DNA of 64,000 nt, taken from NCBI GenBank assembly GCA_023447635.1, contig JAEXNA010000245.1, positions 56,796 through 120,795 on the forward strand. The letters run 5' to 3'. A model generated the notes under the pieces. The model saw only the letters and a list, made by a program, of their open reading frames with translations, ran no database searches and was not told the origin of the DNA. Shown piece after piece: positions 17,463 through 25,500 of this stretch. This DNA comes from Vulcanimicrobiota bacterium. GTDB lineage: Bacteria; Vulcanimicrobiota; Xenobia; Xenobiales; JADMJV01. Both the position numbers and the translations under genes were made by a program. Each line of letters starts with the position of its first letter. Position 1 is the first letter of the stretch.

Positions 17463-18388
17463 GCCCTGGCATCTCCCAACTTGATCTCGAGTAGCCGGCC
17501 CGTGCCTGCCACCCGAATCTCGCCCAGACCGGCGGGCAACAGCACCGTGTCGCCATAGGCCAGTTTGTGCTCGCCGAAAGCGCCCGACAACGCCCATTCG
17601 CCTTCCACGGCGGCTACGATGACGAAGGAGTCCGCGTCGACCTGAAGCGTTCCCGAACCCTGGCGCGAGGCGATTTCGAAGTAGCGGCAGCGCAGCCCTC
17701 GAGCGTCCTGCTCGAACGGCAGCGGACCCGCCTCGTTCACGCAGCGCAGCGATTGGGCCGGATGGATCGGGCGGTCGCGCCCCCAGTCGTAGAGGCGGTA
17801 GGTCAGATCGCTGGACTGCTGCACCTCATAAATCAGAAAGCCCGGCCCCAGAGCGTGAACGGTCCCGGCGGCGGTGAAGAGTAGTTCGCCCCGCGCGGGC
17901 TGCACGTAGCCCAGCAGATCGAGCATAGCATCGCCTTCCGCGGCCTCGAGGTCGGCGGCGGTGACGCCAGCGTTCAGGCCGTGGATGAGACGCGCCCCCT
18001 CGTCGACCTCGGCTACGAACCAGGCCTCGCTTTTCCCGCGCTGCCAGTCCTGGCCGGTCAACTCTTGCGAAAGCGGATCGTCGGGATGTACCTGAACCGA
18101 CAGCCAGTCCCGGCAGTCCAGCCACTTGGTGAGCAGCGGAAACCGACTCTCCCCTTCGCCTCGGCTTCCCAGCAGGTCGAGACCGAACTCGGCAACGAGC
18201 GAATCCAGGGTCCGGCCCGCTAACGGTCCCGCGGCCACCGGCAGGTCGCCGTGCAGTTCCCAGCTTTCTCCGATGGCGCCATCCGGCAAAGTGCGCCCCA
18301 GGTCGTCGGCCAGCCGACGACCGCCCCAGACGCGAGCCTCGGCCTTCGGGGTGAGCACGATCGGGCTATCTAAAGCTGATGCAGTCAA
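17459..18388 (-). CDS. manA: Mannose-6-phosphate isomerase, type I
   Basis: Interconverts fructose-6-phosphate and mannose-6-phosphate. 309 aa, starting with TTG at 18388 behind a good GGAG six bases upstream. Zinc-ligand motifs are present: QVHPDDP near residue 99, the Glu of KSEAWFV near 120, and TVHALGPG near 173. The C-terminus is the second cupin (LAYGDTVLLPAGLGEIRV). It is shorter than the E. coli enzyme, as in Bacillus-type proteins. The 4-nt GTGA overlap with manC shows coupled translation of two successive GDP-mannose steps; a phosphomannomutase gene is not in this window. Confidence 0.94.
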   Translation of the reverse strand: MTASALDSPIVLTPKAEARVWGGRRLADDLGRTLPDGAIGESWELHGDLPVAAGPLAGRTLDSLVAEFGLDLLGSRGEGESRFPLLTKWLDCRDWLSVQVHPDDPLSQELTGQDWQRGKSEAWFVAEVDEGARLIHGLNAGVTAADLEAAEGDAMLDLLGYVQPARGELLFTAAGTVHALGPGFLIYEVQQSSDLTYRLYDWGRDRPIHPAQSLRCVNEAGPLPFEQDARGLRCRYFEIASRQGSGTLQVDADSFVIVAAVEGEWALSGAFGEHKLAYGDTVLLPAGLGEIRVAGTGRLLEIKLGDARA

Positions 18389-18462
18389 CGTTTTCTCCTA
18401 TAGAACTTGAAAGTTTGGGAGCCCGTTCTCCAAGAGAGAAGCCGTACCTGTTGACCGTGCCG

Positions 18463-19905
18463 TCAAGAAAATGTCGGATTTTCGCCAGTGTAACGGGCTC
18501 GAGGACGGATCAGCTGCCCGCCGGCAACCTGCTCGAGCGCGTGAGCTATCCAGCCCACCGTCCGGCCCAGAGCGAAAAGTCCCAGCGCCGACCCGTTGGG
18601 CAAGCCCAGGGACCGGGCGACCGCCACCAGAGCAAAGTCGATGTTCGGTAGAACGCCCAGGAGGTCGGAAGCCTCTCGCAGCAGGTTGCTGGCAAGCTCC
18701 GATGGCTCGAGCATATCCAGCAGACAGCGCCCCCGTGGGTCGCCCTGCGGATAGAGCGGATGCGCGAATCCGGCCACTTCGATCCCTTCTCGCATCCGTC
18801 GTAGCAGAGCCTGGCGAGCACCCACGCTCTGGGCCTCGGCGAACATCGCTTCGACCTTGTCGCAGTGACCTCCATGGCGATGTCCGCTGAGCGCCGCCAG
18901 CCCCGCCGAGACCACGTCGTAGGGCGTCGCTCCCGCGCTGGCCACGCAGCGCGCGGTAAACGCGGAGACGTTCAACTCATGGTCCGTGCAGAGCACCAGG
19001 GCCGCCTCCAGCAGCGAGCGACGCCCCGGAGCCCAGGCCTGGGCGAGCTGTTCAGCCAGCGCGGGCGGCGAGGTTCCCTGAGCGGCGGCTCCCTGAGCGG
19101 CGGCTCCCTGAGCGGAGGCTCCCTGAGCGGAGGCTCTTTCAGCGGAGGCTCTTTCAGCGGAGGTTCTTTGAGCGGAGGCTTTCCCCGACAAAGCCTCCCT
19201 CGAGAGACGATCTCGTCGTCCGCCTTCGTCCCCGCCTCCACCTTCGGTCCCCGACCAGCCCGCCAGGGCGACCAGGGCCCGTACGATCCGGGCTCCGCTA
19301 CGACGGATCCCCTCTGGACGCAGGTCATAACCGCGCGGGTCGTTCAGCGCCAGCCACGGCAGAGCCAGGCGAAACCGCTCGATCGGTGCGCAAAGCGCCA
19401 ACCGTGAGGCCAGCGACGGAGTCATTCCTGCCGCTTCCATCCCCGCCACAAAAGAGGAAGCACCCCCTTCGCCCGTCGCAGACAGCCCCTTCGTCTCGAA
19501 CAGGCCCTCCGTCTCGAACAGGCCCTCCGGCCCGGCCAGGCCCGCCCGGGGCGTTTCGTCCCGACCCCAGAGTAGCTCGGCCACCTCTTCCCAGGAGACC
19601 GTCCGCGCCAGAACACAGGCGTCCCGGCCCCGGTAGTAAAGCCGACCGTCCTGGATCAGGGTCAGCGCCGACTCGCACAGCGGCTCTCCCCAGTGCAGCG
19701 CCCCGGCCAGGGCCCTCTCCGCCCCGCCTTTCTCGGCCCGACGCGCCACCAGCGCCTCGACCTCGTCGGACCGATAGCGCCGGCGACGCTTCCCTTCTTC
19801 CGAGTGCGACGAGATGAGGCCGCGACTGACATAGGCGTACAGGGTGGGAAGCGAGACGCCGAGGCGCTGGGCAGCCTGTTCGGCCGAAAGATAGGTGGGA
19901 GTCAT
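18463..19905 (-). CDS. Citrate-synthase-like protein with N-terminal HTH domain
   Basis: 480 aa from the ATG at 19905 (GGAGGG 12 nt upstream). Residues 1-65 are a MerR/excisionase-type helix-turn-helix: YLSAEQAAQRLGVSLPTLYAYVSRGLI, shortened here to AAQRLGVSLPTLYAYVSRG, then RRRYRSDEVEAL. The rest is a citrate synthase fold with conserved active-site positions: HRHGGH, GFAHPLYPQGDPRG, and the Asp of PNIDFA. A Ser/Ala/Gln/Gly-rich insert of about 35 residues, encoded by a 15-bp tandem repeat, interrupts the domain near residues 245-280. The family is known next to a second citrate-synthase-like gene, as here (divergent at 20060). Whether it acts as enzyme, regulator or both is unknown; an inverted-repeat cluster in the shared spacer favours regulation. 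Confidence 0.85.
   Translation of the reverse strand: MTPTYLSAEQAAQRLGVSLPTLYAYVSRGLISSHSEEGKRRRRYRSDEVEALVARRAEKGGAERALAGALHWGEPLCESALTLIQDGRLYYRGRDACVLARTVSWEEVAELLWGRDETPRAGLAGPEGLFETEGLFETKGLSATGEGGASSFVAGMEAAGMTPSLASRLALCAPIERFRLALPWLALNDPRGYDLRPEGIRRSGARIVRALVALAGWSGTEGGGGDEGGRRDRLSREALSGKASAQRTSAERASAERASAQGASAQGAAAQGAAAQGTSPPALAEQLAQAWAPGRRSLLEAALVLCTDHELNVSAFTARCVASAGATPYDVVSAGLAALSGHRHGGHCDKVEAMFAEAQSVGARQALLRRMREGIEVAGFAHPLYPQGDPRGRCLLDMLEPSELASNLLREASDLLGVLPNIDFALVAVARSLGLPNGSALGLFALGRTVGWIAHALEQVAGGQLIRPRARYTGENPTFS
19070..19174. repeat. 15-bp tandem repeat inside the HTH-citrate synthase gene
   Basis: Seven units of 15 bp, type GAGGCTCCCTGAGCG, all in frame. They encode variants of Ala-Gln-Gly-Ala-Ser and Ala-Glu-Arg-Ala-Ser. 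A shorter 18-bp duplication (Gly-Leu-Phe-Glu-Thr repeats) occurs in the same gene near 19494-19545. Confidence 0.9.
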
Positions 19906-19928
19906 CGACGGGACTTCCCTCCCATACA

Positions 19929-19958
19929 TTGATTAGCCTATCAACATTGACCATCAAT
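19929..19958. promoter_or_regulatory. Paired inverted repeats, probable operator
   Basis: TTGAT-N6-ATCAA at 19929-19944 and ATTGA-N3-TCAAT at 19946-19958, sharing the half-site TTGA. They lie between the divergent citrate-synthase-like genes, and the second covers the -35 element of the plus-strand promoter. The HTH domain of the minus-strand product is the natural candidate to bind here (inference). Confidence 0.6.
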
Positions 19959-19975
19959 CTCGATCAGCTCATAGT
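19947..19975 (+). promoter_or_regulatory. Putative promoter of the citrate-synthase-like gene at 20060
   Basis: TTGACC at 19947-19952 and CATAGT at 19970-19975 with a 17-bp spacer. The expected leader is about 80 nt and ends in AAGGAG six bases before the ATG. The -35 element overlaps the second inverted repeat. Confidence 0.5.
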
Positions 19976-20059
19976 TCGAGAGACAGAGGCTCGGGACTCG
20001 CACGTTGCCGGCCTGACGCTTGGAAACCACGGGGAAGCCCCCAAATGAAGGAGCAGACG

Positions 20060-21106
20060 ATGAACAAGACCCACGAAGTGAAGGCCGGACTGGAGGGTGT
20101 GATCGTGGCCGAGACTCGACTGAGCGAGGTGGACGGAACGGCCGGCGAACTCCTTATCCAGGGCTGTCGGTTAGAGCAGTTTACCGGGCTCGGCTACGAG
20201 GGCGCCGCCGCCCGTCTGCTGGGCGACAAGGCAGACCTGACTCGAGGGCGACAGGAGGCCTATAGTGCTCTTCTTCCCTTCCTGGGCTTGCTCAACGGCC
20301 GCTCGCCCGTCGAGGCGCTTCGGCTAGGACTGGCCGCCTTGCCGTCCGATAGCCTGCCCGAAGTGATCGCTGGCTCCCTTCCGACCTTGCTCGCAGCGGC
20401 CCACCACGGCGCTTCGACCCCGCCTCCGAACCCGGCCCAGAGCTACGTCGAAGACCTGTTAACGAGGCGTTTCTCCGCCTCGGACGGCTCGGCATCGACC
20501 GCCGAGGTCGAGGCTCTCTCTTGCTACCTGACCACGGTCGCCGAGCATGGCATGAACGCCTCGACCTTCACGGCTCGGGTCATCGCCTCGACCGGAGCGC
20601 CCCTGCTCGACGCCGTTGGGGGAGCGCTCTCAGCGCTGAAAGGTCCGCTGCACGGCGGCGCTCCCGGTCCGGTGCTGGACCTGCTTGACGAGATGGCCCC
20701 GCACGACCGGGCAGGCCGACTGCTCGAAGCGCTGCTGGAGAAAACCAGGCAAGGTCAACGGTTGATGGGGTTCGGCCATCGCATCTATCGCACTCGCGAT
20801 CCGCGAGCGGACGTGCTAAAAGGCGCCCTTGCGGGGCTTTCCGGCAGCCCTCGGTTAGAGTTGGCCCAGCGGGTCGAAGGGGCCGCGCTCGAGGCGCTGC
20901 GAATCGCCAAGCCGAATCGCCCCCTGGACACCAACGTCGAGTTCTACACCGCCGTTCTGCTGGACCGCCTGGGCTTTTCCCGCGAAGAGTTCACTCCCCT
21001 GTTTGCGACGGGACGAGTCCTCGGCTGGCTGGCGCACGCTCTTGAACAGCGCGAACTGGGGCGGCTGATCCGGCCGGACTCGGTCTACGTCGGCCCGCGC
21101 CCCTGA
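20060..21106 (+). CDS. Citrate/2-methylcitrate synthase-like protein
   Basis: Condenses an acyl-CoA with a 2-oxoacid, most likely oxaloacetate plus acetyl- or propionyl-CoA. 348 aa from the ATG at 20060 with a strong AAGGAG six nt upstream. LEGVIVAETRLSEVDG near the N-terminus is typical of the shorter bacterial citrate/methylcitrate synthases. Active-site blocks are GPLHGGAPG (first His) and MGFGHRIYRTRDPRA (second His). The third catalytic position, normally Asp in NxDFY, is Glu here (TNVEFYTA), a change I also associate with this subgroup. It is divergent from the HTH-citrate synthase; the two may be functionally paired. Substrate preference cannot be read from sequence alone. Confidence 0.88.
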   Translation: MNKTHEVKAGLEGVIVAETRLSEVDGTAGELLIQGCRLEQFTGLGYEGAAARLLGDKADLTRGRQEAYSALLPFLGLLNGRSPVEALRLGLAALPSDSLPEVIAGSLPTLLAAAHHGASTPPPNPAQSYVEDLLTRRFSASDGSASTAEVEALSCYLTTVAEHGMNASTFTARVIASTGAPLLDAVGGALSALKGPLHGGAPGPVLDLLDEMAPHDRAGRLLEALLEKTRQGQRLMGFGHRIYRTRDPRADVLKGALAGLSGSPRLELAQRVEGAALEALRIAKPNRPLDTNVEFYTAVLLDRLGFSREEFTPLFATGRVLGWLAHALEQRELGRLIRPDSVYVGPRP

Positions 21107-21149
21107 AGGAGCAAAGAGGGAGAAAGCGAGCGCCGGAAAACTTTCGGGC

Positions 21150-21620
21150 ATGCGTAAGCTCCTGCTCGCCTCCTTCCTCCTGCTGCTCTCGACCCTCCCT
21201 GCACTCGCCGCGCCGGACAGCATAGAAGGGTTCAGCTTCGGAGGCTCCGCCGATGAGATTGTGAGCCGCATGGGCGAGCCTTCGTCGATCGAGGGTCCGG
21301 TTTACTCGAGAAGCACCAACGCCTGGGTGTGGAGTTGGGACTACTCGCGCTACGGCGCCCTGTTCCAGGTCGAGGCCGCGACTCAGGACGGCACCAAGAT
21401 CATCCGCTCCTTGACCATCGTACCGCCCTCGAACTGGAAAACGGCCAGCGGGCTGACGCTGGGCGACACCACGGACAAGATCCTCAAGGCGTATCCCGAC
21501 GTGACGCGCTACCAGGACAGCCTGTGGTTTGCCCGCTCCAGCGACCGCCGTAACGTGGTCGGATTCGAACTCAACGGTTCCCGGATCAAGTCGATCTTTA
21601 TCGGCTCGATGCGACAATAG
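21150..21620 (+). CDS. Secreted protein of unknown function
   Basis: 156 aa with a clear signal peptide (MRKLLLASFLLLLSTLPALAA). The mature part repeats a short alpha/beta layout: IEGFSFGGSADEIVSRMGEPSS near the start (quoted here as FGGSADEIVSRMGEP) and LTLGDTTDKILKAYPDVTRY later, each a glycine turn followed by a helix ending in Pro, as in SmpA/OmlA-like and related small envelope proteins (weak inference). It follows the citrate-synthase-like gene by 43 bp. Its last 23 bp overlap the convergent gene ending at 21598. Confidence 0.75.
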   Translation: MRKLLLASFLLLLSTLPALAAPDSIEGFSFGGSADEIVSRMGEPSSIEGPVYSRSTNAWVWSWDYSRYGALFQVEAATQDGTKIIRSLTIVPPSNWKTASGLTLGDTTDKILKAYPDVTRYQDSLWFARSSDRRNVVGFELNGSRIKSIFIGSMRQ

Positions 21621-22233
21621 CGCCGGAAGCCCCCGGGGCCACCGTAGCGTACAGGAAACGAGGTGCCGGCAGCGTCGGCGCCTCTTTCATTTTCTCCGCG
21701 ATCTCAAGCGTCTCGAGACTGAAGCCGGAAAGCTCGACGCGATCTTCATCCCGCCCGCCCAGGGCGATCCCGGCGCGCTGGGCGGAAAACCCGACCGCTA
21801 CCACGCAGCGACGTTCGCCCAGCGGCGACAGCGCCATCTCCGTCTTGAGAGCCAGAGCCAACCGGTCCTGCTGGCGCCGCTGCAGCGGCGTTACCGCGAC
21901 CTGACGTCGGCTAATCGGAAAAGGTCTCCAGGAAACGCCGCTCATGCGAAACAGCAGACGATCTCGAGGCACCCGCGCGGACTTCAAGTCGGGCACCTCG
22001 ATGGCTCGACCGATCTCGCGCGCTCGCTCGGACGTACCGGCCAGGTGGCGCACGTAGTCGGCCTGCTCGGCGGGGCTCAGGTCCTGGCCAAGCAGTAAGC
22101 TGCCCAGCCGCTCCTCGACGAACACCTGACCTTCCTGGCGCTCGAGTTGGGACTGACGACGCGCCTTGACCAGGCTCCACAGCTGCTGCTGGGCCGCCAG
22201 GTTGGCTTGCACGCCGGCGTTGGAGATCTCCAT
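21598..22233 (-). CDS. Unknown protein, third gene of the giant-repeat-protein operon
   Basis: 211 aa, no signal peptide or membrane helix. The N-terminal 90 residues are helical and Gln/Arg-rich (QANLAAQQQLWSLVKARRQ); the C-terminal half is predicted beta-rich (VSWRPFPISRRQVAVTPLQ and MALSPLGERRCVVAVGF). The ATG overlaps the stop of the upstream gene as TGATG, so it is translationally coupled. No known family. Its job is presumably linked to the upstream helical protein and the 1807-aa repeat protein. Confidence 0.7.
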   Translation of the reverse strand: MEISNAGVQANLAAQQQLWSLVKARRQSQLERQEGQVFVEERLGSLLLGQDLSPAEQADYVRHLAGTSERAREIGRAIEVPDLKSARVPRDRLLFRMSGVSWRPFPISRRQVAVTPLQRRQQDRLALALKTEMALSPLGERRCVVAVGFSAQRAGIALGGRDEDRVELSGFSLETLEIAEKMKEAPTLPAPRFLYATVAPGASGAIVASSR

Positions 22234-22598
22234 CAGTGACGCGCCTCTAGCTCTTCGCTCAGCATCTGTCGATGCTCATCCGCACGGCCTTCGATGTCGC
22301 GCAGGATATCCAAAGCGTCCTGGGTCTGCGCCTTGATGGTCAGCGCGAGCTCGGGAACGTCTTCGCTGACGGCCAGCTCGAGCAGATCGATCGCCTCGTA
22401 AAAGCCGTCGATAGCCTCGGCGAAACTGTCGTCCAGCCCCTCTAACCCCGGCGGATGCGGCTGGGCCTCCAGGCGACGACCCCAGCCGTCGAGCTGCTCC
22501 CGGGCCGCGTCGAGAATGTCGAACATCGCCTCGGGTAGCAGAAGGTCGCCCCTTTCCAGGGCGTCGGCACTTTCAAACAGCAGGTCGGGCAAGGTCAT
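22233..22598 (-). CDS. Small acidic helical protein, second gene of the operon
   Basis: 121 aa, acidic, predicted fully helical (heptad-like FDILDAAREQLDGWGRRLEA, then FAEAIDGFYEAIDLLELAVS). It starts and ends in TGATG overlaps with its neighbours, so its production is tied to both. No domain recognised; a chaperone or adaptor for the giant repeat protein would fit its size and charge, but this is only inference. Confidence 0.7.
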   Translation of the reverse strand: MTLPDLLFESADALERGDLLLPEAMFDILDAAREQLDGWGRRLEAQPHPPGLEGLDDSFAEAIDGFYEAIDLLELAVSEDVPELALTIKAQTQDALDILRDIEGRADEHRQMLSEELEARH

Positions 22599-25500
22599 CA
22601 GGTAGCTCGGAAGCGGAGGAAGTCCTTATGCCCGGGGATCTTCGGTTTATAACGCAGGCTGACCAGTTCGCTGGCGCCCTGCTCCATCACCCCCTGGGCG
22701 GTCGAGGAGGCGGCTACCGAGTCGGCGGCGGCCAGGAATTTGCTACCGGCAAAGCGGTAGTTCACCGACACCGTGGCGATCACGTCCGGTCCCGACTGAG
22801 CGCACACAGGGCAGGCCTCTTGCTGGGCCGCCGGCAGTTCGGTGCCGCAACGACGGCAGTTCGACTTCCCGCCAGAGCGACCTCGACCCTGATCCGACCC
22901 TTCGGAAACCTCTTCCAGGGCCACCCGCTCGGCCAGCACCAACCGTTCGGCAGGCTCGGAGTTCGCCGTAGCACGTCCCTTCGACTTACCGTCGCCGGTG
23001 CCGGACTTCTGCTGCTCTTCCGCCTGCTGTTGAGCCTGCGGGTCCGTCTCATCCTCGCCATCGGGAGGCTGGTACGGCTGATAAACTCTGCTACGACTGG
23101 AACCGCCTCCGGAGGTCGGAGCCGCGGACCAGCGGTTCTCGATGGGGTTGAGCACTTCCGGGTTGCCGATCTTCGGATCGACCACAATCTGAGGGTTCAA
23201 CGCCAGCATCGCCGCTCCGTGAGCGACCGCAGCGGCCATTCCAGCGGCGGCTTCGGCTCCTGCTATGGCGTAAGAGACGCTGCGCGGACGCGGCGGATGC
23301 GCCGGCCTGGTCGACGACGGCTCGGCTGCGGGGCGGCTTTCGACCGCTCGCTCTTCCTTACGCGGCGCGGGCTCGGCGACCGGCGTTGCATTGGGAGGTT
23401 TGATGGTTGGAGGTTGAGCCGTGGGAGGGGCCTGACGGGAAGGCTGAGCCGACGGCGCGGCCGTCTTCGAGGCCTCGGCCGGAGGGTCCAGCACCAACTC
23501 GCGACCCGTCTGCCGCTCGAAGTCCTGACGCAACTTCAGCAGGGTGCGCCGGTCGACCGATTCGCCAGGGCGCAGCTCGAGTTGGGCGTGCACCTTGCTG
23601 GAACTGTTCGAGATATGCACCCCGCTGAGCTGGACGGTTTGAGGCACCAGGCCGGTCAGGGCACGATGAACGACCTTCTCCTCGGCCGTCCGAACCTGGG
23701 TGCGGAAGTCGCCTTTCCCCTTGGCGATCAACCCCTGGTCCTTGAGCCAGACGACGCGACGGCGGTCCAGGTCGGGCGCCGATTTCCGAGGCCCGGGCGG
23801 CTGAGCGTTGCCGAACGTGGCTTCGCCGTCTTTGCGCTTGCCAGCCTGGAAGAGCACCTGCTCGGTCTCGGCCGGGCGGGGGCTTCGTTGGCCTCGGACA
23901 AAGAGCACGGAATCGTCTTTGGCCAGCGCCCGCTCGGCCTGCAGGCGGCTGAGGACAGGGGCTGGCTCGTCCCAGCCAGCCACGCTTCGGCTGGCCTCGA
24001 TGGCGCTCTGGGGGAGGGACGGCGGCTGGAATCCAGTAGCGGTCCTGGCTTTCCCCCCGGCTTGGGCTTGGGCTTGGGCCTTGGTCTCGGCTTGGGCTTG
24101 GGCTTTGGCCTCGGCTTGGGCTTGGGCCTCCGCCTGAGCTTTGGCTTCTGCTTGAGCTTTAGCCTCGGCTTGGACTTTGTCCTCAGCTTGGACTCTGGCC
24201 TCTGCTTGGGCCTCAACCCGAACTCTGGGTTCTGCCTGGGCCTGGCCCTTGGCCTCCACCGGCGGCTTGGTCTCCACCTGGGCTGCGACGGCAGCCATAG
24301 CCTCCGCTGGAGCTCTGAGCTCCATCGGGGGCCGAGACCTGGCTGGAGCTTTGGTCTCCTCCGAGGGCTGGGCCTCGGCTCTAAAGTTCTTGGGAGCCTT
24401 GAGGTCCAACGAGGGTTCGGACGAGGGCGAAGGGTTGCTCTTCAGCGGAGTCGCCAACGGCGCAGCGGCACCGAAGGCGATCTCGCCCTGAGCCTGCTGT
24501 TGGGAGGTGCTCTTGTGGTTGTCCTCTAGCCGAGGACCGGCTTCCGACGGGACTGGGATGAACTTCTCGGCTCGAACTCGGCCTCGGTCGGAGCGTTCCG
24601 CAGGGGCAAACTGAGGAGTCTGTCCTGAGGGACCTTCCGACAGCTCTTTCGTCACCATCGCCTGAACTTCGAGCCGAGGAGGCAGCGACGGAGTCTGCGC
24701 CTGGGCTTGGGCCTGCGCCCCCATCGGCGGAGTCCTGGGGACGGGAGCCGCCTCGACTGCGGAATGGCCCGCTGCTGCTGCTCTGACAGCTCCAAGATCA
24801 GCAAGCGGCTCGAGTCGGAGACCGGATTCGGGACTTATTGTCTTCTTCGGCGCCTCGTCTGTTCGAGAGGACGGACTTGATAAAGCTCGGTCCGACGAGA
24901 ATGTCGTCACCCGAGCAGGCGGCGGAGCAGATGCGGCAGGCGCGGAGCGTGCCGGCGACGCGGACTGCGTCCGAGCTTCCCCATCTCGCGCAGACTCGGA
25001 CGGAATTTCCTCTCTCCCAGCGTGACTGGCCTGGCCAGCGTGCCCCTTGAGCACCTTGATCTTCTCGACTCGAACTTCACCCTGAAGGGCGGGCCCTTGA
25101 CCTCCCTGAGCCTTCCCTCCTCCGGAGACCTCCGCCTGAGGTCGAGGCGCCCCAATCGGGGGAGATGGCTCGGAGAACAGCTCGGCCTTTTCGCCTGGCA
25201 CACCCTTGACCGGTCCTGCCTTACTGGCAACTCCGCGAGGCGAGCGCGAGGCCTTCTCGGTCTCGGCGGGCTTTTTGTCGACCTGCAAGATCGCTTGTAG
25301 CTGAGCCGAGTCCGCGTGGTTCTGGCGAACTTTCTCTCCGTGGGAGACCGCCTTGGCGGGTCGATCCGAACGAGCGACACCCAGCGTCACTTCGGGGACG
25401 GTGATCTGAGGGGTAGCCTGGTTCTGCACGGCCAAAAATCCAGAGATAGTGGTCGTCACTACGGGTGTTGGCTTGCTGGCTTGCAAAAGCTTGACCAGCG

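Noticed and set aside
22628..24529. 633-codon plus-strand frame rich in Leu/Gly
   Set aside because: Antisense to the giant repeat gene; the product is a low-complexity by-product of the opposite strand, and there is no ribosome binding site.
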